From contig WEDG01000317.1 of NCBI GenBank assembly GCA_017591395.1, positions 62,001 to 126,000 on the forward strand: a stretch of DNA of 64,000 nt. Direction: 5' to 3'. The translations under genes were made by a program, and so were the position numbers. Shown one piece after another: positions 1 to 10,810 of this stretch (the first letter of the stretch is position 1; each line of letters begins with the position of its first letter). The DNA is from Schistocephalus solidus. Its lineage: Eukaryota > Platyhelminthes > Cestoda > Diphyllobothriidea > Diphyllobothriidae. The notes below the pieces were generated by a model that saw only the letters and a list, made by a program, of their open reading frames with translations, searched no databases and had not been told where the DNA came from.

Positions 1-234
1 CCTAATCTACAGTTGCTGTCTGAGTGGGAATACTAATCGGGCTGTAGAAGAGGTGGCGTATTCAAAAAGCGCAGAGCCATTAAAGACCAGACGAGTGAGG
101 AACCAAACACGGATAAAACTGGCCCCATTAGCTTCATCCGACATCAAATCCACATGTAACCAGGAGAAGTGCAGAACCTGTAACTAAAAGTAAGGTCTTC
201 AACCCGTCTACAAGAGCCATGAATGCAAAATGAC

Positions 235-690
235 ATTTCGAGAAGGTGCATCGTGCACCCCACAACAAGGTGGCGCAGAGATGGTGACTTGCGCGTGGAT
301 TAGTTTTGAGTGATAGAAGACTTGCGCTGCATCTAACGCACTCTCTCCTCCTCCCCCCACCTGGCCTGTTGTCATGACCAAGTCAAGAAGACCGGAGTCG
401 GGAGGGGGCGCGGGGGGCTAGCGTGGCCAGAGCCGCCCATAGGCGTGCCGTCACACCTGGCTCGGATCCCAAGTAGTGTGAGTGCGATCAAGGCTACATT
501 AAGGAACCATTGCAGCTTGACTCTTACTATGCCACTCCGAAGAAACCAACAGTGGGCGGACTACAGAGTTATCCCATGAGTTGGCAACCTTCCAAGCCAC
601 ATCTTTTAGCGCACCGTGATAGCTTCAAGCTCGTCAGATCGGTTATAGTGAGGAAAATGTGCTGAGCCATCGGCCCAATTCTCTATGCGC
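235..690 (+). repeat. Interspersed repeat R1, copy 1
   Basis: Member of a noncoding family seen at least nine times here. Landmarks in order are GGTGACTTGCGCGTG, AAGTGATAGTAGACTTGCGC, CGCACTCTCTCCTCCTCC, a GTCATGAC...GTCAAGAAGACCGGAG block, GGCGTGCC, GTTGGCAACCTTCCAAGCCA, and a TTATAGTGAGG end. The copy is diverged by substitutions. It lies beyond the 3' end of the HDAC gene. No frame is conserved between copies. Confidence 0.8.
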
Positions 691-987
691 ATTCCTAAGC
701 CCAAGCCACTTACAGAGCTGGTCAGTTACCTGGTGCATGAAAAGGGCGCAGCTGCTCACATACCTACTGAGCTCGTCTGCGCGTACCACGCACACGACCT
801 AGCCCCCTCACTACGTGCACCTCATGACTACGGGACCACTTACGCCCACGGCTCTCTGTAGGACTTGAAGATACTGCGTAATAGGATGGCAAATACCTTC
901 CTAGAAAGCGGTCCAGGAGTCGTAAGCTTGCCTGCAGTTTGTAAGCAGGACAAGCAATATTAGGCAAGTTGGGCAAAAGAACAACAC
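691..987 (-). other. Region just downstream of the HDAC stop
   Basis: Probable 3' UTR or, alternatively, a 60-bp intron (932-991) plus a very short terminal exon starting at 931. No AATAAA signal is evident close to the stop on the minus strand. Confidence 0.3.
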
Positions 988-1320
988 TTACAGAGCCATG
1001 CTATGTGGGTCGACAGCACGCAGGCAGTTCCAGCCGCCAAATTCGGAGTGAAAGCGAGCGACCTCGGTGAGAGTCTGGACAGCCACCGGTCTGGGCGGAC
1101 GACGAAGCTCCTCTGTCCGGATCCAAGAATTGGCTGTAATGAGGCAGTCATCAAGGGCAGTCAGGCGTTCCTCGGGCGGCTGGGCGACACCGGTGCTGGC
1201 TGCCGGGGGGTTCGGCAGCAGCAGTGCGTTAACGCAGGCCGAGACGCAGGATGCCGTACTGGCCGCCACATAACCACCCTCCAGAGCCAGGCCAACGCGA
1301 CCTTTGGCTAATGACATACA
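988..1320 (-). CDS. HDAC4: HDAC class IIa exon 10, C-terminal end of deacetylase domain
   Basis: The exon opens after a strong pyrimidine tract and CAG at 1321-1322. Joined in phase 0 to exon 9 it reads TRQ-CMSLAKGRVGLALEGGY, which aligns residue for residue with the TKQLMGLAGGRIVLALEGG region of class IIa HDACs. The catalytic position that is His in vertebrate class IIa enzymes is Tyr here (LEGGY). A family-typical tail follows, with a run ending near RFHSEFGGWNCL that matches the EIHSKYWRCL segment. The frame stops with TAA at 988-990. A consensus donor GTAAGT overlaps that stop (986-991), so the exon could instead end at 992 and splice to a short terminal exon; an acceptor CAG lies at 932-934. 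The plain stop is the simpler reading. Confidence 0.9.
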   Translation of the reverse strand, partial: CMSLAKGRVGLALEGGYVAASTASCVSACVNALLLPNPPAASTGVAQPPEERLTALDDCLITANSWIRTEELRRPPRPVAVQTLTEVARFHSEFGGWNCLRAVDPHSMAL

Positions 1321-2714
1321 CTGGGGATAGAAGGTGGGGAGGAGGGGGAGAAAAAGCCCAGGATAAGGCGCTACCGGAGGAGCATGAGGGGGAAGTTAAG
1401 CACATTTGAGACCGAAACAGTCGCTGCCTGGGAGGTGCAGTTACCTGCTAATTCGGACTGTGTGAGGGAATTGACGCAAATGCTCGCATTCCGGGTGGTG
1501 TATGCAGGAGTCGGGAAGAAGATAGGAAGAAAGCATACGTGAGGCTCGATATCTCCCTCACAACGGTAATCCGAAGGTATTCACCGCCGGAGAATCCAAC
1601 CAGAAATAACACCTACGGTATGGCATGCACTGTCATGCATAAAGGACGTGTCAGAGGCCACCGAGCTCATTGTTGCAGGACTAGGTATCGGAATTGCGCA
1701 CCGGCGCAAAGCTACCATGCGCAGCAGGGTCATGAGAGTCAAAGGCAGATGAGATCCTAATGAGCAGTCGGGTGTAGTGTATCGCATCCCATGCTAACAC
1801 TGTTGTCGTAGCTACACAAGACAGACTGGACGTATGCTTGGACCGCGCATACACGAGCATAAGCTGGCTGTGAGGTGGGGTGACGGCCACCTACACCTAC
1901 GAAACGGGTCACGAGTTTAACTTCGCAGCCGGAAAAATAATCCCAACGCCAGCAGCAAGACAAACCGCAAATTGATTGGAGCCTGGGTCCGGTCCACTGT
2001 GCTGTCGGTTGCGGGAGCAACTGATGAGCACTTCCCAAAATAGCTATAAAATCGCCAGATTGTTAAAGGTACCTGCAGGCAAGGAGGGCTGAAACGGCAC
2101 TAGAAGGTGACTTTGAAAGTCTCATCCAATTGCCTTAGAGGTAACTAGGAGGCTACAAATAACCCCTCGACATAGAACTAACAGGTAAGAAAAAGTAGCC
2201 GAACAAAATAGAGTTGCAAAGTTTGAAGCCTGCTGACTTCCGGAGGGTAAGGAGAGCAGACATTAACGTCCGAGTGGAATACCGATGAACCACGCTGGCA
2301 GCGTTTAGTAGCCTTCCTCGGGCCCTCCCATGCCCTCCAGGAATCGACGTCAAGGGCAGCGTAAACACTTCGGGGTTAAGGTTGCCTAATTCCTTCTCAC
2401 ATGTTCCCATTGCCAGCAAACAATCGGCATGGAATTTCCCGGTGGGGCACTTCTACATTCACTCCTACAAAGCCAATGCTGCCTCGCAAACCAGGCACAC
2501 TACAACTCATCACCATACCCCGAATCTGGGAGCTGCATACTATCAATTCATAAAATCCCCAGCAAAGAGTAGACCAATCCAATTAGCCTATCTCTGTGGC
2601 GCCTCTGATTCCAATGCGGGGTACGATAGATGTAGCACTCGACGTGGCAACTGCGGAACGCGGATTCGCGCACAGTAGTCAGAGAAGGCGCACGCATTCT
2701 GCCAGTCTTCAACA
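1321..2714 (-). other. Intron 9, 3' part
   Basis: Intron sequence with a strong pyrimidine tract next to the acceptor (minus strand, about 1323-1357). Beyond that I recognise nothing. Confidence 0.5.
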
Positions 2715-2806
2715 GCCCAAGGCCGAGCGGCACGAGTGAGTTCCGGTAGTGATCGGTGAGCGTTCGTCAGCGAATATCAATATTCCCTATGTAAACCGTC
2801 AAGACA

Positions 2807-3085
2807 ACGAGCCCGTGGCTCAATGGTTAGAAGGTTAGACTTCTGATCAACAGGTCGCGGGTTCGAGCCTGTGATGGGGCACCACCTGGGGTTCGGTATG
2901 AGTGGCTGATGAGGGCTAATGAGTCAGAAATGGCTATTCCAGTCTATCTTGTCTTTGCCGGCAATATTTGTCTGCCTATTCTACTTCTGGCCGCTGTGTG
3001 GCTACTGGCGGGGCTGGAGAAGGAGCCGCAAGGCAGAGCGGGACAAGTGAATCCCGTTAGCGATCGGTGAGCGTTCATCCATAAA
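2807..3085 (+). repeat. tRNA-derived SINE, single copy
   Basis: The head has pol III box A (GTGGCTCAATGG) and box B (GGTTCGAGCC). The body motif GGCTGATGAGGGCTAATGAG and a CAGAAATGG run correspond to the hammerhead-like segment of the family, here degraded. The tail ends CGATCGGTGAGCG. The 3' end of another copy precedes it at about 2715-2770. Full length is about 275 bp. Confidence 0.85.
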
Positions 3086-3545
3086 CAACCGTTTACGTTC
3101 ATAATGAAATGCAAACTTGAGCTGTGTACCCTAAGACCCATTCGCGATGGCATTCTTAATAAAAGAAGGTAAAATTGTAGGACTTAACCAGTGTCGCCCA
3201 ATGGTTTTCATAAGACAAGACTCGCTTAACTAAAGGAAAAAATATTCAGTTATTTTGCGAATGGGATAGGCTGGTCCTTCCAGTGAAAACAATGCAGCAA
3301 TTAAGCCCTTAAAACACCACAGACCTTAATCAGGCTGTTCGCTTTTGTGAACCAAAGATCCGGTTAGTATACAACTGTTAATTCCTGCAAAGCTGACTCT
3401 GGAATGAAACCAGCGAGGGTGCACATCGCCTCTATGCATAGTTACAAATCAATCGAAAGGTTCACCCGCAGTTGTAACTACATGTCTGGATGATTTGGCA
3501 AATCGCCCACAAATGACATACACTTTGATCTCGTTTGAAAAAGCT

Positions 3546-3550
<5 letters not shown>

Positions 3551-3588
<38 letters not shown>
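3551..3588 (+). repeat. (AG)n microsatellite
   Basis: Nineteen or so AG dinucleotides in intron 9. The rest of intron 9 from 3086 to 4265 shows no recognisable element. Confidence 0.95.
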
Positions 3589-3592
<4 letters not shown>

Positions 3593-4265
3593 GGAGAGAG
3601 TGCTTGTCTGCGGTGGGTGGCAAAATTGAAAGTCACGCAATTTAGAGGTAGGCGCGGCATTGATAGCTAACTAAACTCATTAGCCTCACCACGCCTGAAT
3701 CATCTTGGCATTGATAAAAGAGCAGTGGTTGTTTGCGATTAAACCCATCGATAGCGCATTGCTCTCGTACCGATGGGGGCGCTCCAAAAACGAAAAAACG
3801 ATTCTAAGGTGTCTAAGTAAACTAAATTCTACCCTACCAACGGGTAAAATACAGTTGTGTTTGCCGGTCAGGCCTGGTTCAGTTGCCTTGGATGAACCAC
3901 AGCCAGCGCGGATGTTCGCATAGTGGGGGAGTTCTCAAGGCAAAGTGTGATCGAAAGAGGAAACTGGGATAGGTGTACACTCAGCTTATTCTCTTTTGTC
4001 GTCAAACGTAGGCCAAATACTGCGGTTCAATCCTGGACGCAGGCGATAGTTGAACTTAAATTTCTGCGCACCGGCCAGCGCTCCGAGGGTGGCGATATGA
4101 TGGTCTAGGATCCGGGTTGCGGTAATGGCGGCAATTTCCCATAAATTGCCGCTTACAGCCTTGTCCTTTTTCGGCAACAAAGCCCCGCGTCGTACTACAT
4201 GGCAAAAGAAAAGGCAGAAAAACCTGCTCCCCTGTGGCTGCCAAGGGGGGATAAGGGTTGGTTAC

Positions 4266-4781
4266 CTGTCGAGTCATCCAGGCGTAAAGGCCGGGAGAAA
4301 GGTCGTAGCCTCCGAGAGCATGACTGTGCCCAGTAGCGCCATCGAAACCGGCTGAAATAAGCACCAGGTCGGGATTGAATTCCGCGGCCATAGGTAGGAC
4401 TATGCAACGCATAGCTGCCAGATACTCAGCGTCACTGAGGCCAAGAAGACCCTGGTCAGCGTCCATCTCGCGGTTTTTGGCGCGAGAGTCAGAGGAGGCG
4501 GCGGCGGCGGCGGTGGCGGCCGTAGACGACGAGGAGGTGAATAGCTGGTAGGCGGAGGCGGAATGACGCGGAAAGAGACAGGCGGGTGAGGTGTTGTTGT
4601 GTGGAAGCGTATGGAGAGGTTGGCAACCGCGCGTGACCAGCGGTGTGACCATTGGACTTTCACGCAGGCCTACGTCCTCGGGTAACATCTGGACACCGCT
4701 GTCTGGAGAGATGTTCATGTCTTCAACATCCTCGCTCGCAACTTCCTTGAGGGATGAAGTGGAATATCTTCGAGAGCAGCC
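4266..4781 (-). CDS. HDAC4: HDAC class IIa exon 9, catalytic domain with low-complexity insertion
   Basis: A 172-codon exon in phase 0 at both ends (acceptor CAG at 4782-4784, donor CAG|GTAACC at 4265). The last third is unmistakable deacetylase sequence: SDAEYLAAMRCIVLPMAAEF, then LISAGFDGATGH with the third zinc-ligand Asp, then LGGYDLSPGLYAWMTRQ. The first 115 residues have no counterpart in vertebrate HDAC4. They are rich in Ser, Thr, Pro and Ala, with an alanine run near residue 90. This insertion sits between the strand ending VVNVAWG and the SDAEY helix, where vertebrate proteins have only a few residues. It probably forms a surface loop. An internal acceptor that shortens it cannot be excluded. 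Confidence 0.9.
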
Positions 4782-5522
4782 CTGAAGAAGCAAAATAGAA
4801 AAAAAGGGAGTTAAAATGAGTGAGCTTACTTACGTAGACGGAATCACAATGCACAAGGAAAAGTGCTCAAAGTTCCAAAACTAGACAGGCCTTTGGCGGG
4901 CATAAATCATATGTATGGAATCGTTGCGGCACGCCCACACCCACTATGCAGTTCGGTTTACAAGGTCACTGTTTGGAGGACGCTGCTCTGTTGGGCTGAA
5001 ACCGGGAACGTCTATCAGATCCAGCGAGGAAGTTTAACCTCCTTTTTCTCGAGTTCAGCGGTAAGTACGGTTCTAGAACCCACTGGCATGCTCAGCGAGG
5101 GCATCAAATCGGCGCATACCGGAACAGGCATTGTGTGGTGATGTATTTTATTCCAAATTGTCATCGACAATTACCAGTGACCGAAACAATGCCATAAAGA
5201 CAGCCGGAAAGGCCAATGGACTCAGTCAAGAGTCTTGGGAAGCATTTTCCCAGCAGTATATATCAACGCAGATCCGTCATGAAAAAGAAAATGATAACCT
5301 AAAACCAACAAGTACATACAGGAGACTAGAAGGAAGAGTGGAATACAGAGGAAGGGATCTGTGAGCGCCACACTAGTATAGTGTAGAGATTGGCCAATTC
5401 TCTCCTATGACGATAGTTCGACTGCCGTTTCCGCCGATGTCCATCGTGTGCCTTACAGAGGGGTGGGCGCAAGGACGGTGGCTTGTGTGGGCAATAGTCT
5501 ACAGTGATGGTAGAATTGGATA

Positions 5523-5810
5523 AGGATACCTTTTGTGGCCGCCTAAATAGGACACGGTAATAGGAATGGCCCACAATACATGTGAACTTGCGCCCGATTC
5601 CGGTGAAATTAGAATTGGGATTAAGGTGAGTGTTGGGGATAAGCTTAGGGTTAGGTTTAGGTCAAAGCTAGTGTTAAGCTCAGGATTATGCTAGGCGTTG
5701 AGGTTTAAATTTCTGTTCCCTTCCTGAAATGTATCGCAAGGTCATGAGTTTTAAGGGGGCGGAGTAGTTCCTATTCTCGTATCCTGTTTAGACGGCCATA
5801 CAAGGCATCC
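5523..5810. mobile_element. MITE-like element M2 with telomere-like core
   Basis: Inverted ends of about 45 bp. The left end is GGATACCTTTTGTGGCCGCC followed by TAAATAGGACACGGTAATAGG. The reverse complement of the right end is GGATGCCTTGTATGGCCGTC followed by TAAACAGGATACGAGAATAGG. The core at about 5612-5700 is a degenerate GGGTTAGGTTTAGG-type tract. At 288 bp with no coding capacity, it fits a non-autonomous DNA transposon. Confidence 0.65.
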
Positions 5811-5865
5811 TGAACTAGAATTGCACTGCGTTTGCTGCGTTCTATCTTCCTATTTCATCTGGGCC

Positions 5866-6040
5866 AGGTTTCATGACTCTGTCAAGAAGACTGGAGGCGA
5901 CTGGCACGGCAGGAACCTGCACCTAGACTTGCCACCATTTGTTAGTAAATGCGCATCCCAATGAGGCCTGCCGTGCCCTGATCTGGCCCTGTGTTGGTGT
6001 GACGCATATACCGGGGCACACTATATCCTGCACTTCCCCA
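5866..6040 (+). repeat. R1-related fragment
   Basis: CAGGTTTCATGACTCTGTCAAGAAGACTGGAG and then GTGCCCTGATCTGGCCCTGTGTTGG match R1 blocks. The rest of intron 8 (4782-5522, 6041-6850) shows nothing I recognise. Confidence 0.5.
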
Positions 6041-6850
6041 CTTTCAGCGCTATTTAAAGAAGCATAGTTGTATCACCCCGTGGAGAGCTTCGCCACGGGC
6101 ACATACTGACCGACCCACTGGGAACGCTCCACCCAAACCCACACTAAATCTCAAACCTTCGAACCGCAACTACATCACCACAAAATCAGCAGCTACGTGA
6201 TAGTAAACCAACAAAATGCGGACCACGTCAGTTTATCTGCGCGTATGACTTCAAAGTGGCCTCAAATTAATGCAGCATTAGATGCAGAAGGTAGAAAAAG
6301 GATAAAATGCAAACTAATCTTAACTACCACCGTCAACTCGGTCACAAGACCTCATCGTCCACGCAGACTTAAAGGACCCCTAAGGTAATTGGTTGAAATT
6401 ACGAATTACGCAGAGTTGATCAGTCACGATCCCGAACAAACGCCGATGATGCTAAAAGCGGCTCGCCTCGTAAGTCACACATAGGAACTTTAGATTGATC
6501 GAGCAGCTGGAAGACGCATTTCTCATAACTTGGGGGTAGAGTACCCGGAGGTGTGGCGACCCAGAACGAGCGAGCTCCCTGTTTACCACAGTCTGTTTTT
6601 TGCAAAAATGTCCCAAATGCAAACAAAATACGGCCTCGGTCAGACCCATTTTTGGCCGTTATGAACGCCTTACAGAAAAAGGAAGCTTCTCGTAAGGTCC
6701 CCCCAGTGCGGGGCCCACACAAAGTATTTGAAACCTGCTTATATAACAGCAAAGACAGGCAAAGTAGCAACGAACCCGCGTGATGAACCGCCTGGGCAGT
6801 TGTGTGGACTGGACGGTCTCTGGTTTCCCACAATGCTCCTCGTTATCTAC

Positions 6851-7271
6851 ATTCATGATCGCAGAGTTGACGTTCTCATTCGCCCCCAATCTCAACTTCA
6901 AATCGACCGGCCCAGTCGACTGGGTGCATCCACTGCCCCAGGCCACATTCACGACGTAGCCCTGTCTTTTCTTGATGGCCGCTAGGTCCTGGATACCGCC
7001 GGTGCCCGGGAAGAAAGTGCCACCGTCGTGGCGATGTAGGCTGACGTAGAAGAGGCCAGGATGGAAGCCTGTAGCCAGTTGAGTGCCGTTGCCGTGGTGG
7101 ATGTCCCAGTCGAGGACCATGACGCGCTTGGCAAGACCGGCCTTCAGGACGTTCAGGGCAGCAACGGCCACGGAGTTAAAGTAGCAGAAGCCCATTGCCT
7201 GGTCGGGTTCCGCGTGGTGGCCGGGCGGGTGAACAAGCGCGAAGCCGTTACGAATCTGACCACGAGAGAGA
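6851..7271 (-). CDS. HDAC4: HDAC class IIa exon 8, catalytic core with zinc ligands
   Basis: The exon begins after a pyrimidine-rich acceptor (ACAG at 7272-7275), and its first base completes a Ser codon started in exon 7. It encodes RNGFALVHPPGHHAE with the paired catalytic histidines, MGFCYFNSVAVAA, then VMVLDWDIHHGNGTQ holding the Asp and His zinc ligands, and LHRHDGGTFFPGTGG of the active-site rim. GYVVNVAWGSG follows. The proposed donor is AAT|GTAGAT at 6849-6850 in phase 0, which joins exon 9 cleanly. The stretch after VAWGSG (about 25 residues) is not conserved, so the exact donor is less sure than the rest. Confidence 0.92.
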
Positions 7272-7331
7272 CTGTCAAATGAAATTAAAAAAACATTCTG
7301 CACTGATGTTCTGCGGGCAGGCTGCAATATG

Positions 7332-8131
7332 AGAGAGAGAGAGAGAGAGTAGTAGTATTAGTAGCAATATAAGTAGTTGCAGTAGTAGTGGTGGTAGTAG
7401 CAGCAATAGAATTAGTAGTAGCAGTAGGAGGAGTAGTCGTTGTAGTAGTAGTAGTAATAGTAGTAGTATTAGTAGAAGTAGTAGTAGAAATAGTAGAGTA
7501 TTTGTTGTTGTATTAGTAGTAGCAGTAGCAGCAACAATAGAAAGAGTGGTAGTTACAGTACTAGTGGTAGTAGGAGTAGTAGTAGCAGCAATATAATTAA
7601 TAGTAGGAGTAGCAGTAGTAGCAATATAAGTTTTTGCAGTAGTAGCGGTAGTAGTTGTTAGAGTAGTAGCAGCAGCAATAGAAGTAGTAGTGGCACAAAT
7701 AGTGGTAGTAGTATTAGTAGTAGTAGAATTAGGGGTAGAAGAAGTAATTGTTGTACTATTGTTAGTAGTGGTAGTAGAAGCAGCAGCAGCAATAAAAGTA
7801 GTCGTAGTAGTGGAAGAAGCAGTAGCAGTAGTAGATGCAGTAGTAGTTTTATTATTATTAGTAGTAGTACTAGTAGCAGAATTAGTACTAGTATTAGAAG
7901 TAGTAATAGTAGCAGTAGCAATATAAGTAGTTGCAGTAATGGTAGTAGTAGCAGCAGCAATAGCAGCAGCAGTAGTAGCAGTAGCAGCAGCATTAGCAGC
8001 AGCAGCAGTAGCAGTAGTAGTAGCAGTAGGGACATAGTCAGTAGTAGTCAGTAGCAGAGCAGTAGTAGCTAGTATAAAGTAGCTGATAGTAAGTTGTTGC
8101 AGTAGTAGTAGTAGTAGTAGTAGTAGAAGTA

Positions 8132-8178
<47 letters not shown>

Positions 8179-8833
8179 TGTAGTAGCAGCAGCAGCAGCA
8201 GCAACAGCAATACAAGTAGTTGTAGTAGTAGTAGTAGTGGTAGTAGCAGTAGTAGTAGTAGTTGCAGTAGTAGTGGTAGTAATAGTAGCAATATAAGAAG
8301 TTGCAGTAGTATTAGTAGTAGTAGGAGGAGTAATAGTAGTAGAAGTAGTAGTAGTAGTAATATAAGCAGATGCAGTAGTAGTGGTAGTATTAATCGTTAT
8401 TGTATTAGTAATAGCAGTAACAACAGCAATAGAATAAGTTGTAGAAGTAGTGGTAGTAATAGTAGTAAAATAAGAAGTTGCAGTAGTAGTAGAAGCAATA
8501 TAAGCAGCTGCAGTAGTAGCAGCAGAAATACAAGTAGTTATAGTAGAGTCGGTAGTAGCAGTAGTAGTAGTATTAGAAGTGGTAGTAGTAGTAGCAATAT
8601 AAGAAATTGCAGTATAAGTAGTAGGAGTACGAGTAGTAGCAGTAGTAGTAGGAGGAGGAGCAATAGTAGTAGAAGTAGGAGTAGTAGTAGTACTGGTAGT
8701 AGAATTAGCAGTGGTAGTAGTCAGTGGTGGTAGTAGTAGTAGAAGAAGTAGTAGTAGTAACTGCAGTAGTAGTGGAAGTAATAGTAGCAATATAAGAAGT
8801 TGCAGTAGTATAAGTAGAATTAGTAGTAGTAGT

Positions 8834-8864
<31 letters not shown>

Positions 8865-9074
8865 CAATATAAGCAGGTGCAGTAGTATTGGTAGTAGTAG
8901 TAGCAGCATTAATACAAGTAGTTATAGAAGTATTGGTTGTAGCAGTAGTAGTGGTATTAGTAGTGGTATTATTAGTGGTCGTAGTAGTAGCAATATAAGC
9001 AGTTGCAGTATTAGTAGTAGTAGTACGAGTAATAGTAGTAGTAGTAGTAGTAGTATGAGAAGGAGTAATAGTAT

Positions 9075-9107
<33 letters not shown>

Positions 9108-9115
9108 AAGTAGTA

Positions 9116-9159
<44 letters not shown>

Positions 9160-9175
9160 ATAATAGTAGGAAAGA
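7332..9175 (+). repeat. Degenerate (AGT)n trinucleotide tract filling intron 7
   Basis: About 1.85 kb of near-perfect three-base register, mostly AGT with CAG, AAT, AGG and TGG variants. It spans almost the whole 1917-bp intron 7. A higher-order unit recurs: GCAATATAAG, a variable codon or two, then TGCAGTAGTAG. Examples lie near 7362, 7919, 8358, 8497, 8595, 8789, 8866 and 8989. In the transcript sense it is a G-poor ACT/TAC tract. Long Leu, Thr or Tyr frames on the minus strand are a product of the periodicity and are not genes. Confidence 0.95.
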
Positions 9176-9188
9176 GAGAGAGCAGTAC

Positions 9189-9394
9189 CTATAGGCAAGA
9201 CACATGACTTGTCCAGCTGCCAGTCGAGCGACGATTGAAGTGCTGGCGGGGTTCCAAACGGTATCAGAGTCTACTCCCAGACCTCCACATGGCAGTGTAG
9301 CAAACAAACCGTTGGTATCGGAAGCCTTGGAAGAGCTTTCATCCGAACTGAAACGTGCGATGTGCTCCTGCGTGTGAAACACGGCCAGTTCCTC
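9189..9394 (-). CDS. HDAC4: HDAC class IIa exon 7
   Basis: Phase 0 acceptor TTCTAAG (9395-9396) after a long pyrimidine tract, phase 2 donor AG|GTACTG at 9187-9188. The exon encodes EELAVFHTQEH, which matches the EELQTVHSEAH helix of class IIa HDACs. It then encodes FATLPCGGLGVDSDTVWNPAS, the conserved segment containing the Cys ligand of the class IIa structural zinc site, and ARLAAGQVMCLAY. The upstream part of the open frame (9395-9478) is intron. The downstream part runs into the triplet repeat of intron 7 and is not coding. Confidence 0.93.
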
Positions 9395-10810
9395 CTTAGA
9401 AGCAAAAGAAAAGGAAAATGAAGTATCCGGGACGGGGGAGGCACCCATGTAAAAGTTGAAGAAGCTCATTGGGTTCATTAAAGAGCAAGTGGAAACATGT
9501 ATTCCTTATGCGCAGAATACTTTGCTCGTAGAAAGCAACAAAGCACCACTGGCCTCATTGAACCTGAATTTGTGACCGGTTCTTGACGAATGAGCCGCGA
9601 CTTGAGAATTGGTGTCATTTCGCTACACTGCTGTCGCGTCTTCGGCAATTCGAGTCCGAAGCAGTCTTCAAGTTTTTCCAACGTAGTTGCTTTGCCTGCG
9701 AGGCCGAAATTCTCGCAGGAAGTGATAATAGCGTGAGCCGCGAGTTGCTTGAATCATGCTTTACAGGTCGCCCAGTCTAGTAGCGAGTACAATGACCTCC
9801 CCAACCCATATTCGGTGTTGAGACTCAGTTTAGCCTAAGTAATCAGCCACTTGGGGAGCGCTCAGGTGAATGCATTTTCCAACGCCAGTGCCGGTGAGTC
9901 AGGTGGCCGAGCAATCATCACGCCACCCTCCAACACGGGTGACAAAATTTCAGCGGATAACGACCCGCATGCCGACCAATAAACACTTGGCGCACCAGAG
10001 CGCAGTCGTCGTCGCTGAAGGGGGAGCCGTTAATACCCGTAGATAGCGACGGAATCCTACAAATACTGCAACTCCCTGTATCTCTGAAGATGGGTTCGAG
10101 TTGGAATGCGAAACGTCAGACTAATAAAGCTCTTGCTCCACCTACTGCTTCTCAATTACTTCCTGGGACTCGCATTTTAGCTTGTATCGGCAATCGACGG
10201 CCATCCCCGTCCTCCCTCATCCACGTGGGTCAGGTTTCATGAGTAAGGCGGAGGTGGGATTGGCCGAATGTGGCTGGCCACACACACCAGGCTTCCTTGA
10301 CGAGTTCTCGTATTTTTAGGCAGGTGATAGCACCATAAGGATCCGGTTAGGAGAAGTAGTCTGTGAAACCTGGCCATCCGTTCCGAGTGTGACCGACTCA
10401 TCTCGTTAGGTGGCAACCTTCCAGACCAAGACAGCTAGTGAAGCGTTGCAGTTCCAAAGCACTTGAGGAACTGGAGCACTGGACCAGAGTCGAATCTACT
10501 TCTCTCTCTCTTTCTCTTTCTTCCTTCTCCAGTACATCAGGGGTTAATCAGAATCAGTGGCTGACAGGATGTAGGACCTTTTTTAAGTCGTTTATACCGG
10601 TGTTCGTTCTCACCCTATATGATCCGATTTCAAAAAAAAACTTCTCAGATAAATGAGATGCACACGTATCTCACACGCGACGTTCCGCTCGTCCTCACGA
10701 AGTTCGCAAGTTCTCGGCGGAGCAATGTGCAATGTTCTGCTGACCACTGAAGTGTAAACGCGTATCACCAAATGGTCTACATACTGTCTAAGTGTGTTTG
10801 TGTGTGTGGT
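9395..10810 (-). other. Intron 6, 5'-distal part
   Basis: A possible R1 scrap lies at about 10200-10310 (GTCAGGTTTCATGAG and CTTCCTTGACGAGTT). The remainder is not recognised. Confidence 0.4.

Noticed and set aside
7275..9198. Long Leu-, Thr-, Asn- and Tyr-rich frames on both strands
   Set aside because: They are the product of a three-base repeat kept in register; no composition other than the repeat, and exon 7 and exon 8 splice sites bracket the tract as an intron.
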